Shown: in pieces, positions 1 through 12,290 of the stretch
How positions within the stretch are numbered: the first letter of the stretch is position 1
Layout: every line of letters starts with the position of its first letter
Assembly (NCBI GenBank): GCA_016490735.1
Contig: JAEMWC010001118.1
Location: 40,001-104,000 of the forward strand
Reading direction: 5' to 3'
From: Pachyseris speciosa
Taxonomy: Eukaryota; Cnidaria; Anthozoa; Scleractinia; Pachyseridae
DNA length: 64,000 nt
The notes under the pieces: model-generated
Told to the model about the DNA's origin: nothing
What the model saw: only the letters and a program-made list of their open reading frames with translations
Database searches by the model: none
Position numbers and translations under genes: made by a program

Positions 1-598
1 GTTTACGCCAACTCTGTACATGAAATAGGTATCGAATTTTTGGTCAGGTCTGAAATAGGGTAGGGAAAATCGCAGATTTTGGTCTGAAATAGGGTAAGGG
101 TTTCAGGAAGCGGGCCGCACACCCCCACCCAATTTTTCTGAGAGTACCCCCCCTCCGGGGGGGGTTTCCCGTGACTTGCACCTTGGTTTCAAATCGGAAA
201 TTCTCGATGGCAATCAGCACCGATGTTCAGCGAGGTTTGTTGCCTGTCTACGTGAAGCAATAAGAAAGAACAGAACAAATTTCTCTTCCTGACATAGAGG
301 GAGGCCTGGCTCTAAAGAATTTGCCGATCGCAACAACAATAGAAACTGAGAAATTTCGGCATCTTTAAAGCATCTGGTATAATTTTTTTTCGATGCTAAT
401 TTCCATTCTTATTGAAACGCCGTTTATTCTCCGTTCAGTTGAAATGTGATTAGGGACATTCGTTACATTCCTGGGTTATTTAAAGATTCAAGGCAGTATT
501 GAAGTATTGTATAGTATCGAAGTGGAGCAAGCTGGATTTGATAGTGAATTTATTGAAAGGTTGAATTCTAAATGTTGACTGTATTCTTGTATTGTTGT
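1..598. other. Gene-free repeat-derived sequence
   Basis: No reading frame of note. The motif TCTGAAATAGGG recurs at about 49 and 90 and is followed by C-rich and G-rich runs near 120-170. This looks like the edge of a dispersed repeat cut by the window start. Nothing else is recognised. Confidence 0.4.
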
Positions 599-654
599 AT
601 AAGTACTTTTATTATATCTCTCACTTGGTACGCGCGCTGTGATTGGTCAATTTT

Positions 655-682
655 GCGGGCCGTATTCTACAGTACGGCCCGC
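655..682. repeat. Short perfect hairpin
   Basis: GCGGGCCGTA and TACGGCCCGC form inverted arms around a short loop. It sits just upstream of the larger foldback at 749-902 and probably belongs to the same element family. Confidence 0.6.
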
Positions 683-748
683 TCGACTTCAACTAGTTTT
701 CTTTCCTGCGCGCCGGTTTAACCTCAGAGATATAATAAAATTCTTACT

Positions 749-902
749 AACCTCGTTTTCTCGGTCCGTACTGTAAGTTACGGATCCTCGTTTTTTCCCA
801 TTAATTTATGGCCCGCGCGCTTCGTGCTTGGGCCATAAATCAACGGGAAAAAATTCGGTCCGTAACTTACAGTACGGACCGAGAAAACGAGGTTAGTGAG
901 AG
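749..902. mobile_element. Foldback MITE with near-perfect arms
   Basis: Two arms of about 60-70 bp are almost perfect reverse complements. The left arm starts ACTAACCTCGTTTTCTCGG; the right arm ends with its complement, CCGAGAAAACGAGGTTAGT. The centre is GC-rich (GCGCGCTTCGTGC). A single arm of the same family (AACGAGGTTAGTGAGG) recurs near 2490, showing that the motif is dispersed. There is no coding capacity, so a non-autonomous DNA element is the simplest reading. Confidence 0.75.
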
Positions 903-931
903 GTATTTAAGTAATGTACGTATTTTATTTA

Positions 932-932
<1 letters not shown>

Positions 933-981
<49 letters not shown>
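933..981. repeat. (ATT)n microsatellite
   Basis: Uninterrupted ATT repeat next to the foldback element. The poly-Ile frame through it is an artefact. Confidence 0.95.
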
Positions 982-983
<2 letters not shown>

Positions 984-1420
984 GCGAAGCACCATACCTA
1001 TAGAAACCCGTCTACTACTTTTCTCATGGTAAAAGCGGCTAGTGGTATTGCTCGTGGGTGCACACGACGACGACGACGACGACGGTGGAGTTGCCCAATA
1101 ATTAAGAATATCCTAATAATAATCATAATAATCCAACATGGCGGCCATACTCCACCTGACCCAGCTGGGTCCCCAGCTGATCAGCTAGTTTGCAGCGTGC
1201 AACTTTGATATAGGACATCCGTGTCATGGCCAATTGACAGCTGTCAAATCAAGGTTTCCGCTGACCAGTATCACGTGGCCATATCGCGGGCTCAAGTTTA
1301 GAGCTCATATAGGTCAGCTGTTTTTTTGAAGTTGACCGCTTACCAAGTACTATACGATTCATTTCATATATCATTCACACTCATTTCTTTCACGGGAACA
1401 TATGAACCCACAATTGACCT

Positions 1421-1458
<38 letters not shown>

Positions 1459-1462
<4 letters not shown>

Positions 1463-1826
1463 ATCAAACACTTCATTCAACATCGTGTTGGAAGATAATT
1501 TAAAACGGCTTTCTATGTTTGATCCAGATGAAACATTTTCATCCAACATTTCACTCTACGAACAAATGTTTGATCGTTTAGCCAACCCAACCAAGAAAGT
1601 GCACAGTCAGTAAAAAGCAAACCAAATGAAGAACGTGAAAATTTCAGTGATAACACGCAAAAAGTGGCCTGTGTACTCGCTTTGTCTTGTGTTTGGTCAA
1701 ACATTGTTTGTTTTTCTGCTTGCAGAGGTTTCTCGCCCAGGAAATTTGTTTATCGGCTAGTCACCCAACGTTGTGTTTGTTAAACACAATGTTCAGGAAA
1801 ATGTTTGATCGTTTAGCGGGGGCTTA
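1459..1826. mobile_element. TIR MITE, GATCAAACA family
   Basis: The left end reads GCGATCAAACACTTCATTC; the right end, reverse-complemented, begins ACGATCAAACATTTTCCTG. Both continue into related CAACATCGTGTTGG / AACATTGTGTTTAAC stretches. Internal ATGTTTGATC motifs repeat the theme. Related sequence (TTTGATCAAACATG) occurs near 43185-43300. No reading frame is present. Confidence 0.6.
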
Positions 1827-3499
1827 GTATTACTTGTGTTTTGCGCAAAGAGGACAATTTCAGCAACTTCTGAAAACACAATAATATTAATTCTTAATTT
1901 TTCTCGGCCCAGTGCGATTACCTATCCAACCATCGGTTTGTTTTCCTTTTTCTCTTTTCTCCGATATTTAAGCTTATGTCAAAATTGCTTAACATATTTT
2001 ATTGACTTGCTACGAAATTGTCACTTGTCTTTTGTCCCTACCTTCTCCAAAGAAGCCTACAAACCTACGCATCGTCAGTGAATATATTTTCTTGTAATGT
2101 TTTGTTATTCTGTGGTTTGTGAATCGCGGTCAATTTCTGTTGACTGCTCTAAACGATCAGGTTCATACTCTACGGACCGTTATGTAAAAATTTAAGATTG
2201 CTTAGTAATTTTTCTAGCTTATTAGAAGCTTGCTTGTCAACTTTCTTCATCCTTTCCAAGAATCTTCGAACAAACATAGGCGTCGTGTTGTTTTGGAATG
2301 TTTTAATGTTTTAGTTTTTGAGGTTTTTGAACCTCGGTCAATTCCTGTTGACTGATCTAAACACAAAATATTGGCGCAAGGAAAGCCATGCGAAGTTGCT
2401 CAATACTAGTAAATAAAATAATAATCATGGAGCTCCGCTTTTAGGCTTGGCTAAAACTATATATTATAATTCTAAAGAATTCGTTATCGCGAACGAGGTT
2501 AGTGAGGCTATTTGAATACGAACAAAAGAATAATTTGAAGGCAGCCATTTTTTCATTGGGTCAATTCCCCCAAACATATGGGTTGTTTGAAGCCAATCTC
2601 TGCAGACTCAGATAACAATGGTGAAACGACTGAAATGCTGGTGGACGAACAAAAACAACTAATGAGAGATCTATTGTTTACGCCCACCAACATTGCGGCG
2701 ATGACGTAACATAGAAACCGCCTCAACTTAGTCTCCCATTACTTGTAAACTCTAAAGAAGAAACAAACAAACAAACAAGCACAGACGAAAAACTAAGTGA
2801 AGTTTCAACACGCAACGGTGAAGCTGAAGAAATTGAATTGTTATGGAAACAAAACAAGACTGAAACAGATTCTCCTAACTGCGACCCACCTGCTTCCAAA
2901 CGAAGAACATCATCTTGTAGTAAAACACTTAACAGCTGTAAGGACACTCCAAAGACCCTAAAAAGCTGTTATGGGTTAAAAAGACTTCATCTTGACTATT
3001 GCTTATCGCTTTTGACAAACAATGCTAACCGAGTACTCACTTTTCCCAAATTTAACAGCAGCCGTTCAACCACGTTTAGTATACTGAATGCACAGTTTAT
3101 GCAAAAGTAACAATCATGTTTACCACGCATACCAGCAGACAAAAGAAAATGTCTACACATATTGTTGTGTAAATAATACAGAACTAAATTCAATCCCACC
3201 GTGTATCAGTAAACAAAACACGTTATTTTTTAAAATGATATTTGATTTTTTTTTGTTGTGTCCCTAATTAGTAGTAAATATTAAATACATCAACACTTCA
3301 ATAAAGCTGTTATTATTTTTATTATTATTACTACGCATTGTTGTAAGAATTTCAGAAAACCGCAAATTAGAAAAACATGTTTACAGTCGAAATCTCACCG
3401 CCTACAATCTGCCATTAAAAAGTACTTTTAAAATAAAACTCGAACAAGTAGAAAATACGTTTTTCGTTATTTAATGGCCTTTTGTATCTTTTAGGAAAC
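1827..3499. other. No recognisable gene
   Basis: Only short frames occur. The longest (2838-3110, plus, 90 codons) has no recognisable domain and no clear splice context. A half-copy of the 749-902 foldback end lies near 2490. I see nothing else supportable. Confidence 0.4.
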
Positions 3500-3864
3500 C
3501 TCACCTAACGACCCTCGGGGATATGTGCTATATTCCCTCGTGGCGTGCCTAACCTTTACATATATCGCAAGATATACTCTGCATTCACGAGTTGCTCATA
3601 ATATTATGCATCGGAGCCTTGGATTTAGTTTTTGTTATCGTGTATTAGAGAATTTGAATTCCATACTTACATAATTTATTATCGTTTCTTCTGATATTCT
3701 GGAAAGCACACGCTTGCACTTTAATTTTCGGATACCTCTGTCTGCTGACCCTATTAGCAATATGTTTTTACACATGCTCGTATTGTTCTATTTATAAGAC
3801 CACATTACCCTATAATTTTTTTGCCCAATTTTTAATGTAGACTGATATGCCAAGGTGACACGAC

Positions 3865-3865
<1 letters not shown>

Positions 3866-3910
<45 letters not shown>

Positions 3911-3911
3911 T
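3866..3911. repeat. (AAT)n tail microsatellite
   Basis: Trinucleotide repeat abutting the 3' end of the minus-strand LINE fragment that follows, as expected for an L2/CR1 3' tail. Confidence 0.9.
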
Positions 3912-4414
3912 AGGATTTCTATAGTGCTCGCCCTAGAGTTCAGAGCGCTTTACAATATGTACAATTAAAATGATTATAAATAATTAACTAAATAAACCAC
4001 GAAATAATACTAACAAATTAATTAATATTAATAGTCCTACAAATCAAAAGCTTGGCTAAAAAGATAAGTCTTAAGCTTTGACTTAAGCGTCGCAAGTGAT
4101 GGTGCCTGTCGTATGGTATCTGGGAGCTTGTTCCACAGGTAGGGCGCGACATAGCTAAATGACCTGCTTCCATAAGTCTTAAGTTTAAACTTAGGCACTT
4201 GCAAGAACTGTTTGTTAGAAGAGCGTAGAGTTCTAGCTGGTGTGTACTGCACTAGCATGTCCGATATATATTGAGGCGCCAAGGCATTCAAGGCCTTATA
4301 TGTAAGTAGTAATATCTTGAAAGATATACGTTGTTTAACAGGTAGCCAATGGAGATCCATAATGACTATTGCGATACCTGAATGGTTGTCAAACAATCCA
4401 CGGAATTCTCCCAC
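3912..4414 (-). pseudogene. L2/CR1-type LINE, 3' end of ORF2
   Basis: The minus frame 4414-4037 reads LHWLPVKQRISFKILLLTYK, then ALAPQYISDML, then LWNKLPDTIRQAPSLATLK and a hydrophobic C-terminus. This HWLPV..RI.FK and LWN.LP..IR signature is the C-terminal region downstream of the reverse transcriptase in L2/CR1 LINEs. Endonuclease and polymerase are absent, so it is a 5'-truncated copy. Its untranslated tail runs to the (AAT)n at 3866. Other copies of the surrounding duplicated segment lack it, so it inserted after duplication. Confidence 0.85.
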
Positions 4415-5358
4415 GAACCAGTCGGTTTACGAAAAGTGATGACATTTCTAATGCAATATATTTTAAATACTGGAAAGCAAAATTTGATATACTTAAACAA
4501 TTAAACAGAATATACTGCCATTCAGTTAAACACGGTGAACATTAAAACGGAACTTTTTGGGGCACGTCCAAAATAATTCAAATTCTTGTGATATCAATAT
4601 GGCGTTGGTTGGTGTGATATTTATTTTCGTCATTCCTTCCAATGCTATTGCCGCAAATTCATTGTAAATTAACGCATAGCGTTGTGCACGAGGCACCAAC
4701 AATACCTGAATACAATTATCATAATGGCCATCATTGTCATTATCACCATTACTATTTTGCTGTAGTAATATTGTTCAGTGCTGCTACCCGTTAGAGCTAG
4801 TAAACACCATCATTATTTATACTACCTAATACTGTATACCATCATTGCCACTCATTATCTCTGCGCTGTCAGTGTCATTATCATTGGCTCTGCAATTGTC
4901 ATTGCCATTGTTAGTGTTGTCATTATTTCATTCCATCATGATCGTCATCATCATTATCACCATCACCATCCCCATCATCAATGAAAGAATCCACAGAAGA
5001 AAATAGAGAAGTCTTAACACGGCGTTTTTATAGTGAATCTCCGTAGAATCCCTATCTACATATATCCTTTAAAATTGCTAAATTGCTTTACAGCTCAACC
5101 ATTGATAACAATGGTTATCCGCATCAGAGGTGGTGACAACGACCACTTGACCAATGATCGAGCTTCTGTTCAACCCTTCTGTGCGGTGGTGCGTGTTGGA
5201 CACGTGTGAAGACGTAAAAGAAAAGAAGAAAAAAAAAACATATTAAAAACATATTTAAAAAACAGAGCCCATTCCTCGACTCGGTGCCAACAAACTAATC
5301 GATCAGGGAAAAGGTTCACAAAGGGAATACAGGTTAGAGATGACAGTAATCATGCATA

Positions 5359-5523
5359 CAATGGAACCTCGATTTAACGAACCTCTATATAACAAAGTCC
5401 TTGGTATGACAAACGATATTCTTCAGCCCGACCTTTGAAAATGTATGGAAAAGGACCTCGTTATATCGAGCCCAATTTCCCTAGTCCCTTGGCACTTCAA
5501 TTCGTTAAATCGAGGTTCCACCG
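5359..5523. mobile_element. 165-bp MITE with TA duplication
   Basis: The ends CAATGGAACCTCGATTTAAC and, on the complement, CGGTGGAACCTCGATTTAAC are terminal inverted repeats. They are flanked by TA on both sides (5357-5358 and 5524-5525). TA duplications are the hallmark of the Tc1/mariner/pogo superfamily. There is no internal gene. Confidence 0.85.
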
Positions 5524-8092
5524 TATTTAAAAACTTCTGATTTGTCCACAGGCAAAACAGATATGTCGTTTCGCTCAGAATCGATTGATTTGCGGTTACA
5601 GTTCGAAAGACAGAAGGAAACTTAAAAAGGAAACAGACCAACTTTACGTCTCTAGAAACATTCAGTGACTCATTGATGAGTCTGGAAATTTTGCAAAATC
5701 TTTTTGGAAATCAATTAATATTCAGAGAGAGTCGTACCGTCCCCTCGACAGTGTATATGGGCGACATTAGTGTTCGAACTTGGAATAGACATATGGATAG
5801 TTTATTAACCACCACTCCTACGTGCAGCATCTTGATAGACGGACCATAAACTCTTCAGCCCTCGTTAGATTTGTCGACGAAGGATACTTCAGAAATTCAC
5901 ATTAACACTACAATTACAGCATTCGTCTTTAAGTTCGTGGTACAGAATGCAAACTTAGATTAAGGAAAAACCAACTACAGTGGTGGAAATAAGAGCTATT
6001 AAATGTACCAGGTATTGTGCGAATGAATTACGCTGAATGAAGAGTTTTATTTAGTTTTGAGAATACACATAATATGCTTTATTTTGATGGCAAGCTTTTT
6101 CATGTTCGTCTTTCCGCAATGTTTTCTTAGAAAGCTCAATTGTGCCTTAAATTTGACAATAACTAGATCATTCTTTGAAAACACGTCTTTGAAAGCCAAA
6201 CGCTAGCTTCCACTAAAGTAAGTCATGGAAGTGTTTCGAAGTGTTGGCTTGTATGTTTAACTGCCATCTATTTAGTAGTACAATTGATACTGATTGTAGC
6301 TTCGATCCTTGCCTGTATTTAGAAAAAATCAGTATTCAGGGAATCTTGTTTTCACTTGAAGTTCCAAGAGTAACTTAACTTCGAAGTTGAAAGACTAACA
6401 TTAGCCTCGAAAGCCAAAGGCTAGGTTCCGCTAAAGTAACCGATTGTGAAACGGGCTAACTAATCTGTGATGGTCTTGAATATTAAACTCTCATCCGAGA
6501 GCAGGAGTATCAGGGGCACCCAACGAGCCAAAGCAACCAAAAGCTGTAGAAAGACATTTTTAAGTACTAGAAGAAGTTCATCTGTTCGGATTCCCTAGCT
6601 GAAAGAGTTTAATTGCTCAAAAATGTTAGGGAACAAAATCTTCCTTTGAGAAAATGCAAGCTGAAATGAACTTTCCACGAACTTTCTAGGGAACTATATA
6701 TTTTCTTTCCGAAAATGCTAGCTGACGTTTTTGACTGCCAAAAACAGCAATTACGACCCTTCCGAAAACCTCAGGGGCTATGATTTTCCGATTGCGAATC
6801 TATTAGGCTACGTTTTAGTTGCGAAAATCCGAGTGCACTCTTCGACGCCAAAATCCCGGCTAAGGCGAACTACGCCTCCACCGAACAGATATCTACCGAA
6901 ACTCGTCGTTGGGCGCCCTAGAGTATTGATACCGCGTTAATTGGTTTTGATCCACACCCGTATTGTGAAAGAATCAGTATTCTGGGAATCTTCTTATCAC
7001 ATGAAGTTCCAAGAGTAAGTTAACTTCGAAGTTGAAGGACTAACATTAGCCTCGAAAGTCGTTCGATTTCAGCTACCTGAACCAAAGTCTACCGCAATAA
7101 CATAACAAGGACGGCCAGAACGTTCGTTATATGTTTTAAAATGACATTGAAATAACTAAGGATAAAATTTGCAGTAAAAATTCCACCTTGTCTCGAACCG
7201 GTTGAAAAACAAGTAAACGGAAATTAAAAATGCTCATGGATGACATTAGGTCAAACCGACAGACAGACATAATTAAGAGAGCCGATACAAAGACAAAGGT
7301 ATGCAACGGGATTCTTCTATTCAACCTTGCTGCAGGCTCAGCTTCTGAAATTATTTCAAGTATCGACATTTGAAATATCTTGCCGGACGTATTTCGCTCC
7401 CTGGCGACATTTTCTCCACCCTCCGACAACAAACCAAAACAAACGATCAGCGTTACACGTCTCAGCACTGTCAGCAGTTTATATAATAACTGAATCCTTA
7501 CCCTGACAATCACCTTGAACATGATTAATGTTCGAACTTGGGATAGATAGTTTATTAATCACCATTCTTGCGTGCAGCATCTTGACAGCAGGATCATAAA
7601 CTCTTCGGGCTTCGTTAGATTTCTCAACTGACTAGGCTCCAGAAATCCAGACACAAAAACACTACAATTATCGGGTATTGTGGGAAGAACAACGACTCTG
7701 ATTGAAGCACTTTGCTTAGTTTTGAAAGAATATATATGTGACTGATATGCTTTATTTTGGTGGCACGACTTTCTATGTTAAAACGTCGCTCCGTCTTTCT
7801 TCAAATTTGGCAAGAACAATCATCCTTTGAAAACATGTGTCGAAAGCCAAACGCTAGCTTCCACTAAACATGGTAAGCATTGTGAGACGGGCCAACTCCC
7901 CTGTCCCAACTCATGGACGTGTTAGGAAGTGTTGTCTTCTATGTTAAACTCCCATCTATTTTGCAGTACTATTGCTACCAATAGTTAGCTTCGATCCATA
8001 CCCGTATTTAGAGAAATATCAGTATGCCGGGAATCTTCTTTTCACTTGAAGTTCAAAGAGCAAGTTAACTTCGAAGTTGGAAGACTAACATT

Positions 8093-8244
8093 CTGGTATG
8101 CTAGTATCGTGATGTAAGTTGTAATATGATGTAAGTTGTAATATGTCGTGATGTAAGTATCATGTAAATATTATGTAAGTTATATAGGGATTTCAGTTAG
8201 TATGTAATTAAATAAAATGTTTTATTAAAAAAAGAAAAAGAAAA
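8093..8244 (+). mobile_element. Short A-tailed retroposon with 12-bp TSD
   Basis: A 152-bp insert ends in AATAAA, then TTTTATT and an A-rich tail. It is flanked by the direct repeat AAGACTAACATT (8081-8092 and 8245-8256). The other copies of this duplicated segment lack it. The A tail and the duplication length indicate LINE-mediated retroposition of a 3' end. The parent is not recognised. Confidence 0.8.
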
Positions 8245-10927
8245 AAGACTAACATTAGCCTCTGAAGTCCTGCAGCTACTTGGAGCGAAGTCTACCGCAA
8301 CAACATAAGAAAGACGGCTAGAACTTTCGTGATATGTTACTGGCATTGAAACAAATATTTGAGGATAGAATTTTCAGTAACAATTCCACCTTGTCTCGAA
8401 TAAATCACAATTGAAAAACAAGCAAAAGGAAATGAAAAATGCTCATGGATCATTGGCATCAAAACAAACCGACAGACAGACATAATTTAAAGAGAGCCGA
8501 TGCAAAGGCAAATGCAACGGGATTCTTCTATTCAACCTTGCTGCAGACTCAGTTTCTTACGTTATTGTAAATCATGTTGTTTAAGTCGTTAAGTCTGACA
8601 GGCGCCAGTTGTTGACCACGAAAACAAAGTGAGTTAGCCCTTGCGTTACTTTGTTGACTGTACAATTTAGCTGCTGAACTGTCTCCAGACTTGCATGGGG
8701 ATATCTGTCATTACGGAAACAATCTTCCATTTGTCGATCAATAAATAGTATTACCAGCTAGTCATTTTTAAAGTTCGGCAAACAACAGTCACGTACGTTA
8801 GGGAATGATTCCAAGTATCGACATTTCAAATATCTTGCCTGACGTATTTCGAACCTTGGCGACATTTTCGTCCCCTCCGACAACAAACCAAAACCTGAAA
8901 CGATCGGTGCTTCACGTCTCTCATCTCACCCATTTATCTGGCCTATATCATAATTGAATCCCTGACAATTACCTTGAACATGATTACTTTCCTTGTAAGC
9001 AAACCGGCTTGAAATCTGTGCAAGCGTTTCGTTACCATTTTCCGAGGGCATTTGCTATAGTACATCTATCTGTTGAAAATGCTGAAACAATTTAATTGTC
9101 ATCTGGAATGAAAACAAACCATACCTATTGTCAACTCAATCTTGTTACCCGTTATATCCACGACTTTGAGCTCCTTTGTGAATTGTCTCACGTATACTAA
9201 TATTCATGCAGTACATTTACAGAATATAATTTTCTTCCAGCTGAGGAATTTTATTCCACCCCAATGGACATGAGGCCTGTTTGGTCGCCTTGGCCGGTTT
9301 CATTTTCCTCTTGAGGTTATGCCAAGAAATTGTGAAATAAATATTGAATAATTACTGACAGAATGGATTGCAGGCCACACGAACAAAACAATTCATTGAA
9401 GTCACGTTTCATCAAAGTGCAATCCAAAGTAGTTAGTAACGAGATATCCTTTACCAAGCTGGAAAAAACACTGAGAGTTCGGAATTCCTCAACAGAGGGA
9501 TGTGTCCCACTCTTTGATATATGTGATTTTCCCGAACATACATTAAGCGACGGCATGTGTTTTCCCCCTCCACTTCCCCTTCAAAGTTTATGCGAAAACA
9601 ACTTCGAATTCAGTGACGAACGAAATCGACACTCGACTCAAATTGTTCTCCCTTGTTGTGTATTAAAAAAAACAGATATCTTTTACTCTGCGAATTTGAT
9701 ATGAACTACAGGATGGCGGTGAGGACACAAATAAATGCAGGGCTGATTTCAGCGATAAAATGCGTCACATACCAATTGTATCAAATTCCACCTTGTTCTC
9801 AGATGTAGTTTTCTCAAATTAAGGTAGAAATGAACGATCATGCTCATATTTCCATAATTCATGAATACCCCATTCATGTCCGAATGTAATCACAGAGTAG
9901 CTCTTTAGCTGGGTATTTCCATTTCGTTTATCATTGTATCTGACCTTATGGCATCAGATTGCAGCGCCTGCTGCACGACATGGCATGATGTTCCAAGAGC
10001 CGCAAATGCAGCACGTTCGATAATCTTATAAACAATGCCCATTTTGTCCCAGATATTCCATTAGTGTACCTAATACAATTGAACTGAGTATATTGTCGTT
10101 ATGTAAGCACGGTGAACAATAAGAAAGAGCCAATTGCGCCGCGTCCAACATATTTCAAATTCTTGTGATATCAATAGTTACAAACGTCCACTAGGAGTTA
10201 AATTTGGAGTTGATTGCACTGACCTTGATTTTCGTCATTCGTTTTAATCCCATAGTTACAAATTCATTGAAAGTTAACGCATAACCCTGCACCAACAATC
10301 CCTGAATAGATTCATCATCATCGTCATCGTCATCGTTATCATCATGAGCATCATCGTTGTTATCATTTTTTGAGGTTACGAAAACCACTGCAGAAACCGT
10401 GAACGATCAAACTTGCTCTACGATGGATCAAAGATAGATCGTGACCAGACAAACAATAATAAAACATAAGAAAATATCGTCATTGTTTTCCCCTTAACCA
10501 TTTGACTACCAATTCATTGCATTTTTTTAGTAAATTTTTAGTGATAATTAGTCTGGAGGACTAATCTTCTCCATTTAAGGAATTGCGATGGAAATAACAG
10601 CGGGCTTGTGTCACTGTGGGCTCACTCTAAAGGTGTGACGTCACGCACATTAGCGGCTGTTGTTCGTTTACCGAGTCAACAAGCTTGATTGCGGTAAATT
10701 TTCCGCTTTATGGGGTTTTTTCGAGCCATTTTCCTCCACAAAGGCCCCCAGGCTGGCATCCTTAAGCTGGAATGTGGGTAAAGGCAAGCCTTTGAAAGAA
10801 GTCAGAGGTGAGAGACGGTTTCTTGCTGAATGAGACGCTAAAAACCTGCTTCGTAGCCAATATGGCGGTGGATGGCCGAAGCTGTCTCTCTGCTAACTTT
10901 GTCGACCGCTTAGCCGCCGACTAACCG

Positions 10928-11318
10928 CCGACCGGTTAGCTCAGTGGTAGAGCACCGGACTACCGTGCGGGAGGTCGCGGGTTCTAACCCCGGCCGGACC
11001 AACACTCAGGGTCTTTAAATAATTGAGGAGAAAGTGCTGCCTTTGTAATAACATCTGCAAATGGTTAGACTTTCTAGTCTTCTCGGATAAGGACGATAAA
11101 CCGTAGGCCCCGTCTCACAACTCTTCATAACTGATTCTGTGGGACGTTAAAGAACCTACGCACTGTTCGAAAAGAGTAGGGGACGTAGTCCCCGGTGTGG
11201 TGGTCTATCTCTACTTGAATGTGGTTATGGGGGAGGGTTTGCAGTTACGGGCCTACAGTAGTTGGCGCAAGCTGTTGTAGTGTCCCTGCAAGGTCTCTGG
11301 CGAAGCTGAATAAATAAA
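10928..11318 (+). mobile_element. tRNA-derived SINE, copy 1
   Basis: The head carries Pol III box A (TTAGCTCAGTGG) and box B (GGTTCTAACCC). A body follows with GGGTCTTTAAATAA, AGACTTTCTAGTCTTCTCG, GGGACGTTAAAGAACC and CGAAAAGAGTAGGGGACG. It ends near an AATAAATAAATA stretch. The entire head-plus-body arrangement recurs in reverse at 25060-25371, which proves a mobile unit rather than a tRNA gene. It sits in copy 2 of the duplicated segment only. Confidence 0.9.
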
Positions 11319-11959
11319 TATTTGTGGAAGGATTCCAGGGCCTACCAAGGCAATTTGGGCTAGTTTTGACTGGTAAAAAGTTCAATCGACGTCATATTTT
11401 CCTGGTAGTACTGGGTGGCCCGACACTTACAAAAAAACTTGGAAATAGGAAATGGAAGGGTTCTATGTTCCTGGAATAGTTGACGTTCCCAGAATTCTTT
11501 TGGGGCGTGAACAAGACAACTTGAGATACGCGAGATTGGCTCCAATAAAATGGCTAAAGCGTGGCTTACGGAAAAAGTGAGAGGAACATTTCCCTCCAGA
11601 TGCCAAGGGCTGGCTTTAAGGTTTGCTGTAAATGTAGAATTTTGATTTTTGGGCAATGTTTTTTATTAATAAGTTGACCACGAAATGTGTAATTTTTGGC
11701 GTTGTTCTTTGGTCAAAAGACTGGCATTTTGGGCTTTGCTGCCCAAAAAACTGTGCTATGCAGCGGAATTTGGGTATTGTTGTCGCTTTTTTGGATTTGA
11801 TAATTGCATAAAGCACCATTTAGTGCTATTTGCACATTATTATGTCTTTGTGACAAAATTTAAACAAGAAATAAATCATAAAAGCAAAAGCGGTATATTA
11901 TACGCCAAATAGGCGTCTTTGGGAGTCAAAGGGTTAATATTGTCGCTGTTACCCGCTGC

Positions 11960-12078
11960 AAACAGTCATCATCATCATCACCATCACCATCACCATCACC
12001 ACCAACCAACCTCATTTCCAGGCCTTTGAGGGAGAAAGCCCTGGGAATGAGGTTGACCACCACCACCACCATCATCAA

Positions 12079-12169
<91 letters not shown>

Positions 12170-12290
12170 TTCACCATGCCACTGTCGTTACCATAATCGT
12201 TGTCAGTTCGTTTATTATTCGATACTGTTATTGTCATTGTTATCAATATTGCCATTTCATCATCATTATCATCATCATCATCAAGGAGTA
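11960..12290. repeat. (CAT)n/(CAC)n microsatellite with embedded hairpin
   Basis: A long trinucleotide tract (12072-12171 is pure) is interrupted at about 12008-12056 by a hairpin of AACCTCATTTCCAGG and its near complement CCTGGGAATGAGGTT. The poly-Met frame through it is an artefact. Related CAT-rich tracts occupy the equivalent place in the other segment copies (about 4920-4982, 10312-10350 and 16589-16699). Confidence 0.9.

Noticed and set aside
1437..1462. tRNA 5'-half-like string with TAGCTCAGTTGG
   Set aside because: No anticodon arm, box B or 3' half follows; a MITE end begins at once and no 3' half is found beyond it.
7136..7522. 128-codon minus-strand ORF as a secreted protein
   Set aside because: The hydrophobic start is suggestive, but the other segment copies break the frame; reported only as a recurring peptide in the tandem-segment finding.
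9363..9704. 113-codon plus-strand ORF as a gene
   Set aside because: No domain, no splice support, and no counterpart in the equivalent part of the other segment copies.
10928..11000. Possible functional tRNA gene
   Set aside because: The same head plus a long conserved body recurs at 25060-25371, so it is a SINE head.
11926..12255. 109-codon minus-strand ORF rich in Met
   Set aside because: Pure read-through of a (CAT)n tract.
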